Assembly: GCA_001801685.1 (NCBI GenBank)
Contig: MGYJ01000005.1
Span: forward strand, 43,091-107,090
Direction of reading: 5' to 3'
Origin: Gammaproteobacteria bacterium RIFCSPHIGHO2_12_FULL_63_22
GTDB taxonomy: Bacteria > Pseudomonadota > Gammaproteobacteria > Xanthomonadales > Xanthomonadaceae
DNA length: 64,000 nucleotides
Below, in pieces: positions 46,842 to 59,007 of this stretch (position 1 is the first letter of the stretch; each line of letters opens with the position of its first letter). Under the pieces are notes generated by a model. That model worked only from the letters and a program-made list of their open reading frames with translations, did not search any database and was not told the origin of the DNA. The position numbers and the translations under genes were made by a program.

Positions 46842-49094
46842 ATGGAACCAAAGCCACACGTCGCTTCCCCTGCCCAGGCAAGCGGCGCGCCCAGCACGCC
46901 CGATCCCCCGGCGCAGTCGCTGGCGCACCGTTTGGGTCGCTGGCTGCTGCGCGAGCACGTGCTGATGATCTATCGGTACAACGACTTGGCCTCGTTGTGT
47001 TTCCGCGGGATCAACAGCCTCAAGATGCGCGGGTTCCTGGCCACGGTCCAGATCGCGCTCAAACGCCTGTTCCCGGCGACCCGGCATGAGTTCCCGCTGC
47101 GACTGTATGAAGACGGCGCTGCCGAGCCGGCCACGCTTCGCTTCGCCCCTGCCAACACGCCGCGTGCCAGCATCGTGATTCCCGTGCACGGGCAGCTGCC
47201 GCTGACCTTGCGCTGCCTGCGCGCGCTCGCTTCAAGCGGCGATGAAAGCGCATTCGAGGTCATCATCGTGGACGATGCCTCCCCGGATGATTCCGCGGTC
47301 GTGCTTCCCCACATCGAGGGCCTGGTCTACCTGAAGAACGAATCGAACCTGGGCTTCATCGGTTCCTGCAATGCCGGGGCCATGGCAGCCCGCGGAGAAT
47401 TCGTCGTCTTCCTGAACAATGACACGCTGGTCCAGCCAGGCTGGCTGGACTCGCTGTTGGCGACCTTCACCCGGTTTCCCGACACCGGATTGGCCGGAAG
47501 CAAACTGGTGTATCCCGATGGTCGCCTGCAGGAAGCAGGAGGCATCGTATTTCGCTCGGGGGCAGCCGCCAACTACGGTCGCAATGCCGACCCCACCGAG
47601 CCTCGATTCAACTTCGTGCGCGAAGTCGACTATTGCTCCGGCGCATGCATCGCCATCCCGGCAAGACTCTTCAGCCAGCTGGGAGGATTCGACTCCCACT
47701 ATTCACCCGCTTACTACGAAGACACCGACATTGGAATGCGGATAAGGGACGTCGGCCTCAAGGTTCGTTACCAGCCGGCGTCGGTGGTGGTGCACCTGGA
47801 AGGCGCAAGCTCCGGCACCGATGTGCGCGTCGGCATCAAGTCCTACCAGGTACGCAACCAGCAGAAATTCCGGGAACGCTGGGCGAAGCGCCTCGCCAGC
47901 CACCCGCTCGACCCCGGCCGCGGCGATGTGGACGATGGGGCAGCCATCCGGGCAGCAACGCATCGCGACCAACGCCGGATACTGGTAATCGATTCCTACA
48001 CGCCGACGCCCGACAAGGATTCCGGCTCGGTGCGGATGGTTGAGCTGATGAAACTGCTCGTCGATGAAGGTTGTTCGGTCGTCTTCATGTGCCAGAACCT
48101 GACCCACGACGGAAAATACACGGAAGCACTGCAGCAGCTGGGCATTGAAGTCTGGTGGCAACCCTGGGTGAAGTACCTGCCGCGCTGGCTTACCCCGAAT
48201 GGCAAGCGCTTCGACGCGATCATCGTGTCGCGCCACTATGTGCTGATGCCCCTGTTGCCCATGCTGCGAGAGCTGGCGCCACAGGCAAGGCTGGTCTTCG
48301 ATACGGTTGACCTGCACTTCCTGCGCGAGCAGCGCGAAGCCGAACAGGGCGGCAGCCAATCCAGTCAGCTCGCGGCAAGCCGCACCAGGGGCATCGAGCT
48401 GTCACTGGTCCGCAAGGTGGACACGACCTGGGTGGTCAGCCAGGTCGAGAAGGAGATCCTGCTCGCGACGGTCCCGCGGGCAGACATTTCAGTCGTGTCG
48501 AACATCCATGCCGTGACCGAGGACACTCCCGGCTTCGCGCAACGATCAGACCTCGTGTTCGTGGGCAGCTTCCGCCATCCACCAAACGTGGATGCCGCCG
48601 AATGGCTGGTTCGCGAAATATTCCCGATCGTGCGCAAGTCGTTGCCGGATGTTCGCCTGCATCTTGTCGGCGCCGATGCACCGGATTCGTTCCGGCAATT
48701 TGGCGATGTCGAAGGCGTGCTGGTGCATGGCCACGTTCCCGACCTCGAAGCCCTGCTCGACACGACCCGCATCAGTCTTGCGCCTTTGCGCTACGGCGCC
48801 GGCATCAAGGGCAAGGTCAACCAGAGCCTGTCGCGGGGGCTTCCGGTGGTGGCCACCTCTTGCGCGGCAGAGGGCATGTTCCTGGTCGACGGCCAGGATG
48901 TCCTGCGCGCGGACAACGCGGAAGACTTCGCGAACGCCGTGGTCCGGCTCTACGCCGATAGCGAGCTGTGGCAGAAGCTGCGCGCGGGTGGCCTCGAAAA
49001 TACCCGGCTGCATTTTTCCAGGGATGCCGCGCGAAAGGCCCTCAAAGCCTGGCTTGCCGAGCTTCCGGTGCGGTCCGGCAGCAGTCCGGGCTAG
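46842..49094 (+). CDS. Two-domain glycosyltransferase (GT2 fused to GT4-like)
   Basis: A 750-residue protein. The N-terminal GT2 domain (about residues 105-375) has S-I-V-I-P-V-H-G and I-I-V-D-D-A-S-P-D-D, F-L-N-N-D (DxD-like), then a C-terminal glycosyltransferase family 1/4 domain (about 395-740) with F-V-G-S-F-R-H-P-P-N-V and G-I-K-G-K-V-N-Q-S-L-S-R-G-L-P-V-V-A-T. Such fusions build LPS O-chain or exopolysaccharide. ATG 46842 is chosen; the frame opens at 46731 without support. The stop overlaps the convergent gene's stop in a CTAG palindrome. Confidence 0.85.
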   Translation: MEPKPHVASPAQASGAPSTPDPPAQSLAHRLGRWLLREHVLMIYRYNDLASLCFRGINSLKMRGFLATVQIALKRLFPATRHEFPLRLYEDGAAEPATLRFAPANTPRASIVIPVHGQLPLTLRCLRALASSGDESAFEVIIVDDASPDDSAVVLPHIEGLVYLKNESNLGFIGSCNAGAMAARGEFVVFLNNDTLVQPGWLDSLLATFTRFPDTGLAGSKLVYPDGRLQEAGGIVFRSGAAANYGRNADPTEPRFNFVREVDYCSGACIAIPARLFSQLGGFDSHYSPAYYEDTDIGMRIRDVGLKVRYQPASVVVHLEGASSGTDVRVGIKSYQVRNQQKFRERWAKRLASHPLDPGRGDVDDGAAIRAATHRDQRRILVIDSYTPTPDKDSGSVRMVELMKLLVDEGCSVVFMCQNLTHDGKYTEALQQLGIEVWWQPWVKYLPRWLTPNGKRFDAIIVSRHYVLMPLLPMLRELAPQARLVFDTVDLHFLREQREAEQGGSQSSQLAASRTRGIELSLVRKVDTTWVVSQVEKEILLATVPRADISVVSNIHAVTEDTPGFAQRSDLVFVGSFRHPPNVDAAEWLVREIFPIVRKSLPDVRLHLVGADAPDSFRQFGDVEGVLVHGHVPDLEALLDTTRISLAPLRYGAGIKGKVNQSLSRGLPVVATSCAAEGMFLVDGQDVLRADNAEDFANAVVRLYADSELWQKLRAGGLENTRLHFSRDAARKALKAWLAELPVRSGSSPG

Positions 49095-50561
49095 CGCTTC
49101 GGGCTGGCCCCGCGCGCAGTGCGCAAGCGGGTGATGGCGCCAGCCAATCCAGGATGGGCGGGCTGCCAATGCCGCACGTGGGCCAGCGCGATTTCCGCTT
49201 CGGCGAAATCACTCGCACCGATTCGTTCGTCCGCATAGGCCAGCCATCGCTCGGCCATGCGGCGACGGGCCTGGTCGGCGGCAGGCGATGCCTCCTGCAC
49301 TACGTAGGCTTCCAGGCATGATTGCGCGCGTTTGAGTTGGCCCGCGTCCAGTGCCTGGTCAAAACATTTCCGGCTGGCGGCGGTGAGTTCACGCTCGAGC
49401 CGGGCCACGTCTTTCGAACGCGGCGCTATGGCGGCGGCGACGCGAAGTTTGTCCCACGCGCTCTCGCCCGGTGGCGTAATGAAATCGCCGCGGCCGATGG
49501 CCTGTTCCGCCTCCGCCAGCAAGGTCGGTAGACGCGCGCGTTCACTCCGGTTGGCGGGGCGGATCAGGCGGGCCTGTGCCTGCCTCGACAACTGCATGCT
49601 TCTTTCCGCAGCCGCGATTCCCGGGCTGCCCGGATTCCACAGTCGCGCCTTTTCCAGCGACGCTTGCGCGCGCCGGAACTGGAAGTCCGCCGCCTGTCGC
49701 TGTGCGCGTCGCGCCATTCGCGCCGCCAGGCGCTCCAGGCCCTCGCGCGCCTGCCCGTAGCCGGGATCGCCTTCCGAAAAGCCGAGATAGCGTTTCGCGG
49801 CCCGGTCGTAGCTGCCGGCCCTTTCATCGCGCGCTGCCTGCTCCAGCTCTCGCGCCTGGCGCGCTTGCAGTGCCGCCAATGCCTCACCGAGGCGCGCGCG
49901 CAAGGGCGGCAAATCCGTGTGCGCGGGATCTTCGGCAATCACGGCTTCGACGATGGCCCGGGCTTCGGAAACCTTGCCGGCATCGAACAATTTTTCGGCG
50001 CGAACCAGGCGCGACGACAAGAGCAAGTCGCGGCCCTCGATCGCGGCCGGGTTGTCCGCGTCCACGGCGAGTATCTGGCGATACAGGGCGAGCGCCTCGT
50101 CTTCATCCACGCCCGGCGAAATGGCGCGGGCGAGCAAACCCTTGGTATCGCTCGATGCTTCCTGCAGGTCACGCAGGCGGGCCTGCAGCGGCTGCAGCTG
50201 CACCTGCGGCGCAGACAACGCAGCGGCCAATGCAAGGTTCTCGGAGGCCTGGCCGAGTTTGTGCGCGGCCAACGCCGCCTGCGCACGCGCGATGGCGGCT
50301 TCGCGCACGGCCAGCAGGCCCTGCTTGGCGCGCATCTGGTCGGGATCGGAGGCGAGCACGGATTCGAACAGCTCACGCGCGCCGCTGCCATCGGACGCGC
50401 TGAGTCTTCCGGCGACGAGCGCCGCCTGCGCCTGTTCCAGCTGGCGATTCATGCGTGGGTCGGGCACGAGTCGTTCGCTGATCCACGATCGGCCCACTAC
50501 CAACACCAGCAACACCACCAGCGCGGCCAGCAGCCAGCCCAGTCGCGGGCCGCGCAGCCAC

Positions 50562-50581
<20 letters not shown>
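49091..50581 (-). CDS. TPR-like membrane protein downstream of relA
   Basis: A 496-residue protein with one transmembrane helix near the N-terminus (about residues 14-31, L-A-A-L-V-V-L-L-V-L-V-V) and a long helical, Ala-rich domain. Periodic patterns such as A-L-A-L-Y-R-Q-I-L-A-V-D-A-D-N-P-A-A and A-R-A-I-V-E-A-V-I-A-E-D-P-A are TPR-like. No enzyme motif is present and the function is unknown. ATG 50581 overlaps the relA stop by 20 bases, so translation is coupled. Confidence 0.75.
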
Positions 50582-52697
<2,116 letters not shown>

Positions 52698-52724
52698 TGC
52701 ATTCACGTCAGTGACTTTGGCGGT

Positions 52725-55700
52725 TCAAACAAGTTGCTGCAACTGCCGCGCCAGTCGTTTGTGCGAAACGGGCCGCCGTGTTCCCAGTTCCTGCGCAAAA
52801 GTCTGAACGCGAAGCTCCTCCAGGTCCTGCTGGAACTCGAGCCATTCGCTGGGTAAAGGCGAATATTTCTCCTGCGCCCGGGCCAGGGCATCGGCATAGG
52901 GCTGCAGCTCCAGCAGCCTGGCCTGGTCCTTGATGGGATCGGCGATGGCCCGCTCGGCGCGCAGGTCCAGGGCCTTCAGGTAGCGCGGGAATTCGGCCAG
53001 GAAGGCAGCGGGCGTCTCGCGCAGGAAGCCGGCGTGAACCAGTTGCCGCAGATGCCGCGAGATATCGTCCAGGTTCCCCTGCGCCCAACCCATCAGCGGG
53101 GACTCGAGCTTCGGCTTGACCTGCGCATAGGCCGCCAGCACCGACTCGGCCAGCTTCAGGCGCTGCATGGCCTGCTCGAACAACTGCCGGCTGACCTTCG
53201 CCACCCGTTCATCGAAGGCTGCCTTGTCCCGGATTTCGGCCAGGCCTTCGGCCAGCAATACGTTCAGCGCTGCATCGACGATGTCGGCGCGCAGGCGTTC
53301 GGACGATTCAATCGCCGCGTACAGCAGGCCCAGCTTGGGCGAGACCGGCAACTGCTTGCGCGCCTGCCGGACCTTGTCGGCGGTCGCGACCAATATCAAC
53401 CGACGCACGCCCGCCTCGTGTTCCGCGCGCGCTTGCATCGGGTCGGCGAAGACATCGAGGTCCACCCCTTCGCCGCGGTCGACCAACGCCGGATAGGCCG
53501 GCACGCCACCGGCGCCGGCGATCCTGTCGGGAATGGGCGCGTCTGGAAACGTGGCGAGGCCGCGGCGCGCGAGTCGCTCGCCGGCACTTTCCGCGAAGGC
53601 GCGCTCGGCCTGCGCGCCAAAGCGTTGCCTCAGCTGATCGAGGTCGCGAGAGGTGGCAAGCACTTTACCGTCGCGCTCACCCATGCGGAAATTCATGCGC
53701 AGGTGCGGGTCCAGCGCCGATTCGTCGAAATCGGTCGCCGCCACCGGCGCGCCGGTGCTTCGGGTCAGGAAGCGCGCCAACGTGCCGGCCAGTGAATCGG
53801 CTTCGGGTTGCGGATAGGCCTGGAAAAACGCGCGCGCGAAATCCGGGGCCGGTACGTAGTTGCGCCGCAGGGCCTTCGGCAGCGAGCGGATCAAGCCCGC
53901 CGCTTTCTCCTCCACCAAGCCCGGCACCAGCCACGACATGCGCACCGGATCAATCGCCTTCAGCAGGTGCAGCGGCAGGTCCATCGTCACGCCGTCATCT
54001 TCCGCACCGGGTTCGAAGCGGTAATGCAGCGCGAGCCGGATGTCGCCGAGCGCGAAATATTTCGGAAAACGGTCGGCCTCGCTGCCCTCCCCCGGCAACA
54101 GGTCCACCAGCGACCATTCCAGCGCCTTGCGCTTTTCGGGCGGCAGCTTCGAGGTCCAGCTGTCGAGGCCCTGCACACTGTTGATATCCGGCGGCAGTCG
54201 ATCCAGGTACCAACGCGCCTGCCAGTCCTCGTCGGCGATCAAGCCGGCGCGACGCAGCTTGGCTTCTTCCTCGCGCGCTTTCTCAAGCGTCGAAAGATTG
54301 CGCGAGACAAAAGTCGAACGCGTATTGATCTCGCCGGTGATCAGGCCCTGTCTTATGAAGATTTCCCGCGACTCTTCCGGATACAGCCCGCCGTAGTGCA
54401 CCGGCCGTTTCGGCGCCAGCACCAGCCCGAACAGACTGATTTGCTCCGAGCCGATCACACGGCCCTGGGCGCGTGACCAATGCGGATCGAAGTGGCGTCG
54501 CGACAGCAGGTGCGGCAGTTCGGCAATCACCCAGTCGGGCTCGATGCGGGCACCCATCAGGCCCCAGATCTTTTGCGTATCCAACAGCGTGGCGACCAGC
54601 AGCCACGCTGGCGGCGCCTTCACCAGCGACGAGCCAGGGAACAAGGCGAACTTGCGCTGCCGGGGTGCGTCGTACATGCCCTTTTCGACGCGATGGCCCA
54701 CCTGGGTCGGCAGGCCCGCGATCAGCGCGCGATGCAGCGGCGCATATTCGGCAGGCGTGTCACTGATGGCCCAATCGAGTTCGGTGCAAACCAGCAGCAA
54801 CTGGCGATGCAACTCACGCCACTCGCGCATGCGCAGGAAGCCGAGGAAATTCTTCTCGCACCAGTTGCGCAACTTCGATTGCGTCAGGTCTTCGTGCGCC
54901 ACCCGATAGGCGTCCCACAGGTTCAACACGCCCAGGAATTCAGAATCCGGGTGCGCGAATTGCGCGTGCGCGGTATCGGCCGCACCTCGTGCATCGGAAG
55001 GCCGCTCGCGCGGATCCTGGATGCCGAGGAAGGCTGCCAGCACCGTTACCTCGCGCAGGCAGGCAAGCGCTTGCGCGGCCACCAGCATGCGCGCCAGCTT
55101 GACGTCCACTGGCAGGCGCGACATCTGCCGGCCGATCGGCGTCAGCCGCCGATCCTTGTCCACTGCGCCCAGTTCCGTCAGTTGCTGCCAGCCATCCGCA
55201 ATCGCGCGCGGATCGGGCGCATCGATGAAGGGAAAATCCTCGACCCTTCCCAGCCCCAGCGACAACATGCGCAGGATCACGCCGCCCAAGGAGGCGCGGA
55301 GGATTTCCGGATCGGTGTAGCGTGATCGCGATTCGAAATCCGCTTCCGAATACAGGCGATAGCAGATGCCCGAGGCGATGCGGCCGCACCGGCCCTTGCG
55401 CTGGTCGGCGCTGGCCTGCGAAATCGGTTCGATGTGCAGGCGGTCGAGCTTCTGTCGCGGTGAATAGCGCTTCACGCGGGCCGCACCCGGGTCCACCACG
55501 TAGCGGATGCGCGGCACCGTCAGGGACGTCTCGGCCACGTTGGTGGTCAATACGATGCGCCGTTGCGAACCCGGCTGGAACACCCGGTCCTGGTCGCGCG
55601 ACGACAATCGCGCATACAGCGCGAGCAACTCGGTGTGCCGATACTTGCGCTGGCCCAGGGCAAGGTGCGCATCTCGAATCTCGCGCTCGCCGGGTAGGAA

Positions 55701-56579
55701 GATCAGGATGTCGCCTTGCGAGTCCTCACGCGTAATTTCGTCTACCGCAGCGACGATTGCGTCATTCATCGTGCGGTCGCCAGCCTCTTCGCCCTCGCCC
55801 TCCGGCGCGCGATAGCGGGTTTCCACCGGATAGCTGCGCCCTTCCACGCTGACCACCGGCGCGTCGCCAAAATGCTTCGAGAAACGCTCGGTATCGATCG
55901 TGGCCGAAGTGATGATCAGCTTCAGGTCGCGCCGTTTCTGGATCAGCTGCTGCAGGTAACCGAGCAGGAAATCGATATTCAGGCTGCGCTCGTGCGCTTC
56001 GTCGATGATCAGCGTGTCGTATTTCGACAGCCAGCGATCGGACTGGATCTCAGCCAGCAGGATGCCGTCGGTCATGAACTTGATGTAGGTGTCGTCGCCG
56101 ACATTCTCGGTGAAGCGCACCTGGTAACCGACTGCGCCGCCCACCGTCGTCTTCAGCTCTTCCGCCACGCGTCGCGCCACGGCGCGAGCCGCAATCCGCC
56201 GCGGCTGGGTGCAGCCGATCATGCCGTTGATGCCGCGGCCCGCCGCCAGGCACAGCTTCGGCAATTGCGTGGTCTTGCCCGAGCCCGTCTCGCCGGCGAT
56301 CACCACCACCTGGTGTTTCGCAATCAGCGCGATGATGTGCTCCGCCTCGCGCGCCACCGGCAAGTCGTCGTCGAAGGTCGGCGTCGGCGCCTGTGCCTCG
56401 CGCCGCGCACGCGCCGCCACCGAGACGGCCAGGGCCTTCTCGAAACCCTCGCGCAGGCCGGCGTCGTCCGGTTTTTCACGCGCGCGCGCCTGCATCCGGC
56501 GCAGCCGCGCCTGGTCCCGGCTGAGGGCCAGGTGAAGCGCGGGCTTTTGCAACGTTTCGGTCACGGGATTCAGGTTCAC
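52725..56579 (-). CDS. hrpA: ATP-dependent RNA helicase HrpA
   Basis: A 1284-residue DEAH-box RNA helicase. Motif [10 protein letters not shown] is near residue 97, II D-E-A-H near 195, III S-A-T near 224, and [11 protein letters not shown] near 391. The OB/HA2 domains and the large C-terminal DUF3418 region follow. In E. coli HrpA rescues stalled ribosomes. The start is GTG 56579; no clear ribosome-binding site is seen, and a GTG at 56564 is an alternative. Divergent from dps by 54 bases. Confidence 0.95.
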   Translation of the reverse strand: MNLNPVTETLQKPALHLALSRDQARLRRMQARAREKPDDAGLREGFEKALAVSVAARARREAQAPTPTFDDDLPVAREAEHIIALIAKHQVVVIAGETGSGKTTQLPKLCLAAGRGINGMIGCTQPRRIAARAVARRVAEELKTTVGGAVGYQVRFTENVGDDTYIKFMTDGILLAEIQSDRWLSKYDTLIIDEAHERSLNIDFLLGYLQQLIQKRRDLKLIITSATIDTERFSKHFGDAPVVSVEGRSYPVETRYRAPEGEGEEAGDRTMNDAIVAAVDEITREDSQGDILIFLPGEREIRDAHLALGQRKYRHTELLALYARLSSRDQDRVFQPGSQRRIVLTTNVAETSLTVPRIRYVVDPGAARVKRYSPRQKLDRLHIEPISQASADQRKGRCGRIASGICYRLYSEADFESRSRYTDPEILRASLGGVILRMLSLGLGRVEDFPFIDAPDPRAIADGWQQLTELGAVDKDRRLTPIGRQMSRLPVDVKLARMLVAAQALACLREVTVLAAFLGIQDPRERPSDARGAADTAHAQFAHPDSEFLGVLNLWDAYRVAHEDLTQSKLRNWCEKNFLGFLRMREWRELHRQLLLVCTELDWAISDTPAEYAPLHRALIAGLPTQVGHRVEKGMYDAPRQRKFALFPGSSLVKAPPAWLLVATLLDTQKIWGLMGARIEPDWVIAELPHLLSRRHFDPHWSRAQGRVIGSEQISLFGLVLAPKRPVHYGGLYPEESREIFIRQGLITGEINTRSTFVSRNLSTLEKAREEEAKLRRAGLIADEDWQARWYLDRLPPDINSVQGLDSWTSKLPPEKRKALEWSLVDLLPGEGSEADRFPKYFALGDIRLALHYRFEPGAEDDGVTMDLPLHLLKAIDPVRMSWLVPGLVEEKAAGLIRSLPKALRRNYVPAPDFARAFFQAYPQPEADSLAGTLARFLTRSTGAPVAATDFDESALDPHLRMNFRMGERDGKVLATSRDLDQLRQRFGAQAERAFAESAGERLARRGLATFPDAPIPDRIAGAGGVPAYPALVDRGEGVDLDVFADPMQARAEHEAGVRRLILVATADKVRQARKQLPVSPKLGLLYAAIESSERLRADIVDAALNVLLAEGLAEIRDKAAFDERVAKVSRQLFEQAMQRLKLAESVLAAYAQVKPKLESPLMGWAQGNLDDISRHLRQLVHAGFLRETPAAFLAEFPRYLKALDLRAERAIADPIKDQARLLELQPYADALARAQEKYSPLPSEWLEFQQDLEELRVQTFAQELGTRRPVSHKRLARQLQQLV

Positions 56580-56633
56580 TTATCGACGATTACGGTTCAC
56601 ACTCAATTGTCACATCTCGCAGGGATTCAAGTC

Positions 56634-57101
56634 ATGGACATTGATATCGGGATCGCTTCGAAAGATCGCAAGAAGATCGCCAATTCACTCTCGCACCTGC
56701 TTGCCGACACGTACACGCTGTACCTGAAGACGCACAGCTTCCACTGGAACGTGACCGGGCCGATGTTCAATGCCCTGCACAACATGTTCATGGTCCAGTA
56801 CAACGAACTGTGGCTGTCGCTGGACGAGATCGCCGAACGCATCCGCGCCTTGGGTGAAGTGGCGCCAGGTTCCGGCGCGCAGTACGCCAAGCTGTCGTCC
56901 ATCAAGGAAGAAACCGGCGTACCGGACTGGCAAGGCATGGTCACGCAACTCGTGAACGGCCACGAAACGTGCGCCCGCACTGCTCGCGACGCCTTCAAGA
57001 AGGCCGAAGGCGCCAATGACCAGCCCAGCGCGGACCTGGCCACCACGCGCATGCAGGCGCACGAGAAAACGGCCTGGATGCTGCGCTCCCTGCTTCAGTA
57101 A
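56634..57101 (+). CDS. dps: DNA-binding/ferritin-like stress protein Dps
   Basis: A 155-residue Dps-family ferritin. It forms dodecamers that oxidise and store iron with H2O2 and may coat DNA. The interface ferroxidase ligands are in H-S-F-H-W-N-V-T-G (about residues 35-43) and L-D-E-I-A-E-R (about 63-69). AGGGA precedes ATG 56634. It is short of a long Lys-rich N-terminus, so DNA binding may be weak. Its companions here (suf, Fur-boxed receptor) fit iron homeostasis. Confidence 0.93.
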   Translation: MDIDIGIASKDRKKIANSLSHLLADTYTLYLKTHSFHWNVTGPMFNALHNMFMVQYNELWLSLDEIAERIRALGEVAPGSGAQYAKLSSIKEETGVPDWQGMVTQLVNGHETCARTARDAFKKAEGANDQPSADLATTRMQAHEKTAWMLRSLLQ

Positions 57102-57132
57102 CGGCCCACAGGGCCACCGTCCGACTCAGTCG

Positions 57133-57162
57133 TTGACAGATATATCCATATCCGATATATCT
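57133..57162 (+). promoter_or_regulatory. padR promoter with PadR-type operator
   Basis: Consensus -35 TTGACA (57133-57138), 17 bp, -10 TATATC (57156-57161). A perfect inverted repeat AGATATAT-N9-ATATATCT (57138-57162) covers it. AT-rich dyads of this type are bound by PadR proteins, so the downstream regulator probably represses itself. Confidence 0.7.
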
Positions 57163-57184
57163 GGCGGCAACAGGGGAGACCACC

Positions 57185-57538
57185 ATGGCCGCCAGCACCA
57201 GCAAATCCGACGCGCCGGCGCTCACGCCGGCCATGCACCACATCCTGCTCGCGTTGCTGGAAGGCGACCGCCACGGCTACGCCATCATGCAAGCGATCGA
57301 GCTGATCAGCCGGGGCGAGATGCGGCTCGGCCCGGGCACGCTGTACACGTCCATCAAGAAGCTGCTCGATGCGAAGCTGATCGAAGAGACCGACGAGCGC
57401 CCGGATGAAGACGACGAGCGCCGACGTTATTACCGGCTGAGCAGTGCGGGGCGTGAAGCCGTGCTGGCCGAAACGCGGCGTTTGTCACGGCTGGTGGCAT
57501 TCGCGCACAAACACGCCCGCCACGCGGTGCTCGCGTGA
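57185..57538 (+). CDS. PadR-family transcriptional regulator
   Basis: A 117-residue winged-helix regulator. The PadR fold is seen as I-L-L-A-L-L-E-G-D-R-H-G-Y-A-I-M, then G-P-G-T-L-Y-T-S-I-K-K-L (recognition helix about 55-66) and R-R-Y-Y-R-L-S-S-A-G (wing, about 84-93). It lacks the long C-terminal coiled coil (subfamily-2 type). Its operator overlaps its own promoter. It shares GTGA overlap with the next gene, so the pair is co-expressed. Related pairs of PadR with permease-prefix proteins are common. Confidence 0.9.
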   Translation: MAASTSKSDAPALTPAMHHILLALLEGDRHGYAIMQAIELISRGEMRLGPGTLYTSIKKLLDAKLIEETDERPDEDDERRRYYRLSSAGREAVLAETRRLSRLVAFAHKHARHAVLA

Positions 57539-58920
57539 ACGGCGGCCCTGATCCGAGCTGGATGCGTGTCGTACAGTCGGTCTACGGCGCCTTTCTGTGG
57601 CTGTATCCGAAGGAACTGCGCGATTTGCACGGCGATGAGATGCGACTGGCCTTCCGCGACCGTTGCCGCGAAGTCGCGCGAGGTGAACAAAACGGCTTCA
57701 AGGTATTTGTATTGGAGCTGCTTCCAGACACGCTGCGGAGCGCAGGCGAGGCGCAGCTATCAGCATCGTTCGACCAGATGCGCCCCCGGCAGTATTGGGC
57801 GCTCGGACTGCTGTGTTGTTCGGCCTTCGGCCTGCTCTACCGCGATGAATTGAGCCGATTCACGCTCGACGCAGCGTTTCGGGCCAAGTACGCATGGCAG
57901 GACTATCGCCAGTCGCGCGAACTGGACATCCAGGAAGCTCGTGTGCGAGCGCTTGCCAAGTCCTTCGCAGAACTCGACACCATCGAGGGCAAGGCGCTGG
58001 CCGCCTACCTCTACCGTTCGGTCTATTCCGGACGGACGCGATTGCACAACGGCACCCTCAACGGAGGTCCTCGCCAGCTATACCTGGGCTTCATGGTTGC
58101 CGATGGCGATCGGGCCACTGCACTGACCGCAGGTGTATTCAGCGAACATCCCGCTGCCTATCCGCTAATCGTTGCAGTGCAAGCTTGCGAACCTGCCGTC
58201 GGTTGCAACCGCGAGGCAGCGATCCGGAGACTCACCGAACTCGAGCCCGACAATGCCTACGGCTGGTCACTCGCCTTCAAATGGGCATCATTGCGTCACG
58301 ATGCAGCGTCGATGCGCGAGGCGATTCAGCGCATGGCCGAGTCGACCCACTACGACAACTACCAAGGCCGCATTACTCGCGACTTGCTGCGCGAGACAGA
58401 ACTGCTTGCACCTGGCGATGTCGGGTACTTGGCAGATATCGCGTCAGAAGCTCGCAGCGTCGGCTTCGGAGCGATTGACGACTTCAAGCACGACGTCCGC
58501 TACGGCTGCAGGCGCCGCCCAGCTCTCGATACATCCAACCAGTTGCGTTGGCTCGAAATCCATCCTGAGATGCAGGACGACTGCCTGCGGATTGCTAAAG
58601 TGCTTTCGGCATCCACCGACCTGACGTCCGCATACTGGGGTTGGCGCAGGATCCTTGAGGCCGAATCGATTCCCGCTCGACGGGACGCTATCCTCCCGCA
58701 AGTGCGCAACAGCCGATGGCTGCAGGAGCAGGCTTGGAGAGTTGGCGTCAATCGACACAGGCAGGACCACGGCTGGGACGCCTGGACGAAAGACGAATGG
58801 CTGAACTGGGCAGCTGCCTGGGCCCCCGGCGACGGCGAAATTCCATCCGTCAAGCGCTGGCTTGTCTCACGTGGAATGTCTGTGACAGCGCCGCCGGACT
58901 TCGAGATTCCGCCCAGCTAG
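57535..58920 (+). CDS. Unknown protein with PadR-linked 'permease-prefix' N-terminus
   Basis: A 461-residue protein starting with GTG that overlaps padR. Residues 8-75 (W-L-Y-P-K-E-L-R-D-L-H-G-D-E-M, then F-R-D-R-C-R-E and L-L-P-D-T-L-R-S) resemble the prefix that precedes FtsX-type permeases (ADOP) encoded beside PadR regulators. One transmembrane helix follows (about 86-105). The rest is a soluble, helical, partly TPR-like domain (for example R-R-L-T-E-L-E-P-D-N-A-Y-G-W) with seven cysteines or so and no permease helices. Codon use is visibly more A/T-rich at third positions than neighbours, hinting at transfer. Function unknown. The stop lies in a duplicated 19-bp segment. Confidence 0.65.
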   Translation: MNGGPDPSWMRVVQSVYGAFLWLYPKELRDLHGDEMRLAFRDRCREVARGEQNGFKVFVLELLPDTLRSAGEAQLSASFDQMRPRQYWALGLLCCSAFGLLYRDELSRFTLDAAFRAKYAWQDYRQSRELDIQEARVRALAKSFAELDTIEGKALAAYLYRSVYSGRTRLHNGTLNGGPRQLYLGFMVADGDRATALTAGVFSEHPAAYPLIVAVQACEPAVGCNREAAIRRLTELEPDNAYGWSLAFKWASLRHDAASMREAIQRMAESTHYDNYQGRITRDLLRETELLAPGDVGYLADIASEARSVGFGAIDDFKHDVRYGCRRRPALDTSNQLRWLEIHPEMQDDCLRIAKVLSASTDLTSAYWGWRRILEAESIPARRDAILPQVRNSRWLQEQAWRVGVNRHRQDHGWDAWTKDEWLNWAAAWAPGDGEIPSVKRWLVSRGMSVTAPPDFEIPPS

Positions 58921-58950
58921 GGAAATTCCACCCAGCTAGGGAAATTCCGA
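58906..58950. repeat. 19-bp tandem duplication over a stop codon
   Basis: ATTCCGCCCAGCTAGGGAA (58906-58924) is followed by a copy with one change (58925-58943) and the start of a third (58944-58950). The TAG stop of the unknown gene is in the first copy. It looks like replication slippage. Confidence 0.85.
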
Positions 58951-59007
58951 CCACATCAAGCGCCTTCCTCCGGCGTTCGGGCGGCTTGCATTTGCTACCC
59001 TGTCACC

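Noticed and set aside
52725..56633. Long plus-strand frames opposite hrpA, some running into dps
   Set aside because: Antisense to a clear helicase; Dps starts properly at 56634 with a ribosome-binding site.
57103..57115. Hairpin GGCCC-ACA-GGGCC after dps as a terminator
   Set aside because: No U-tract follows, so intrinsic termination is not supported.
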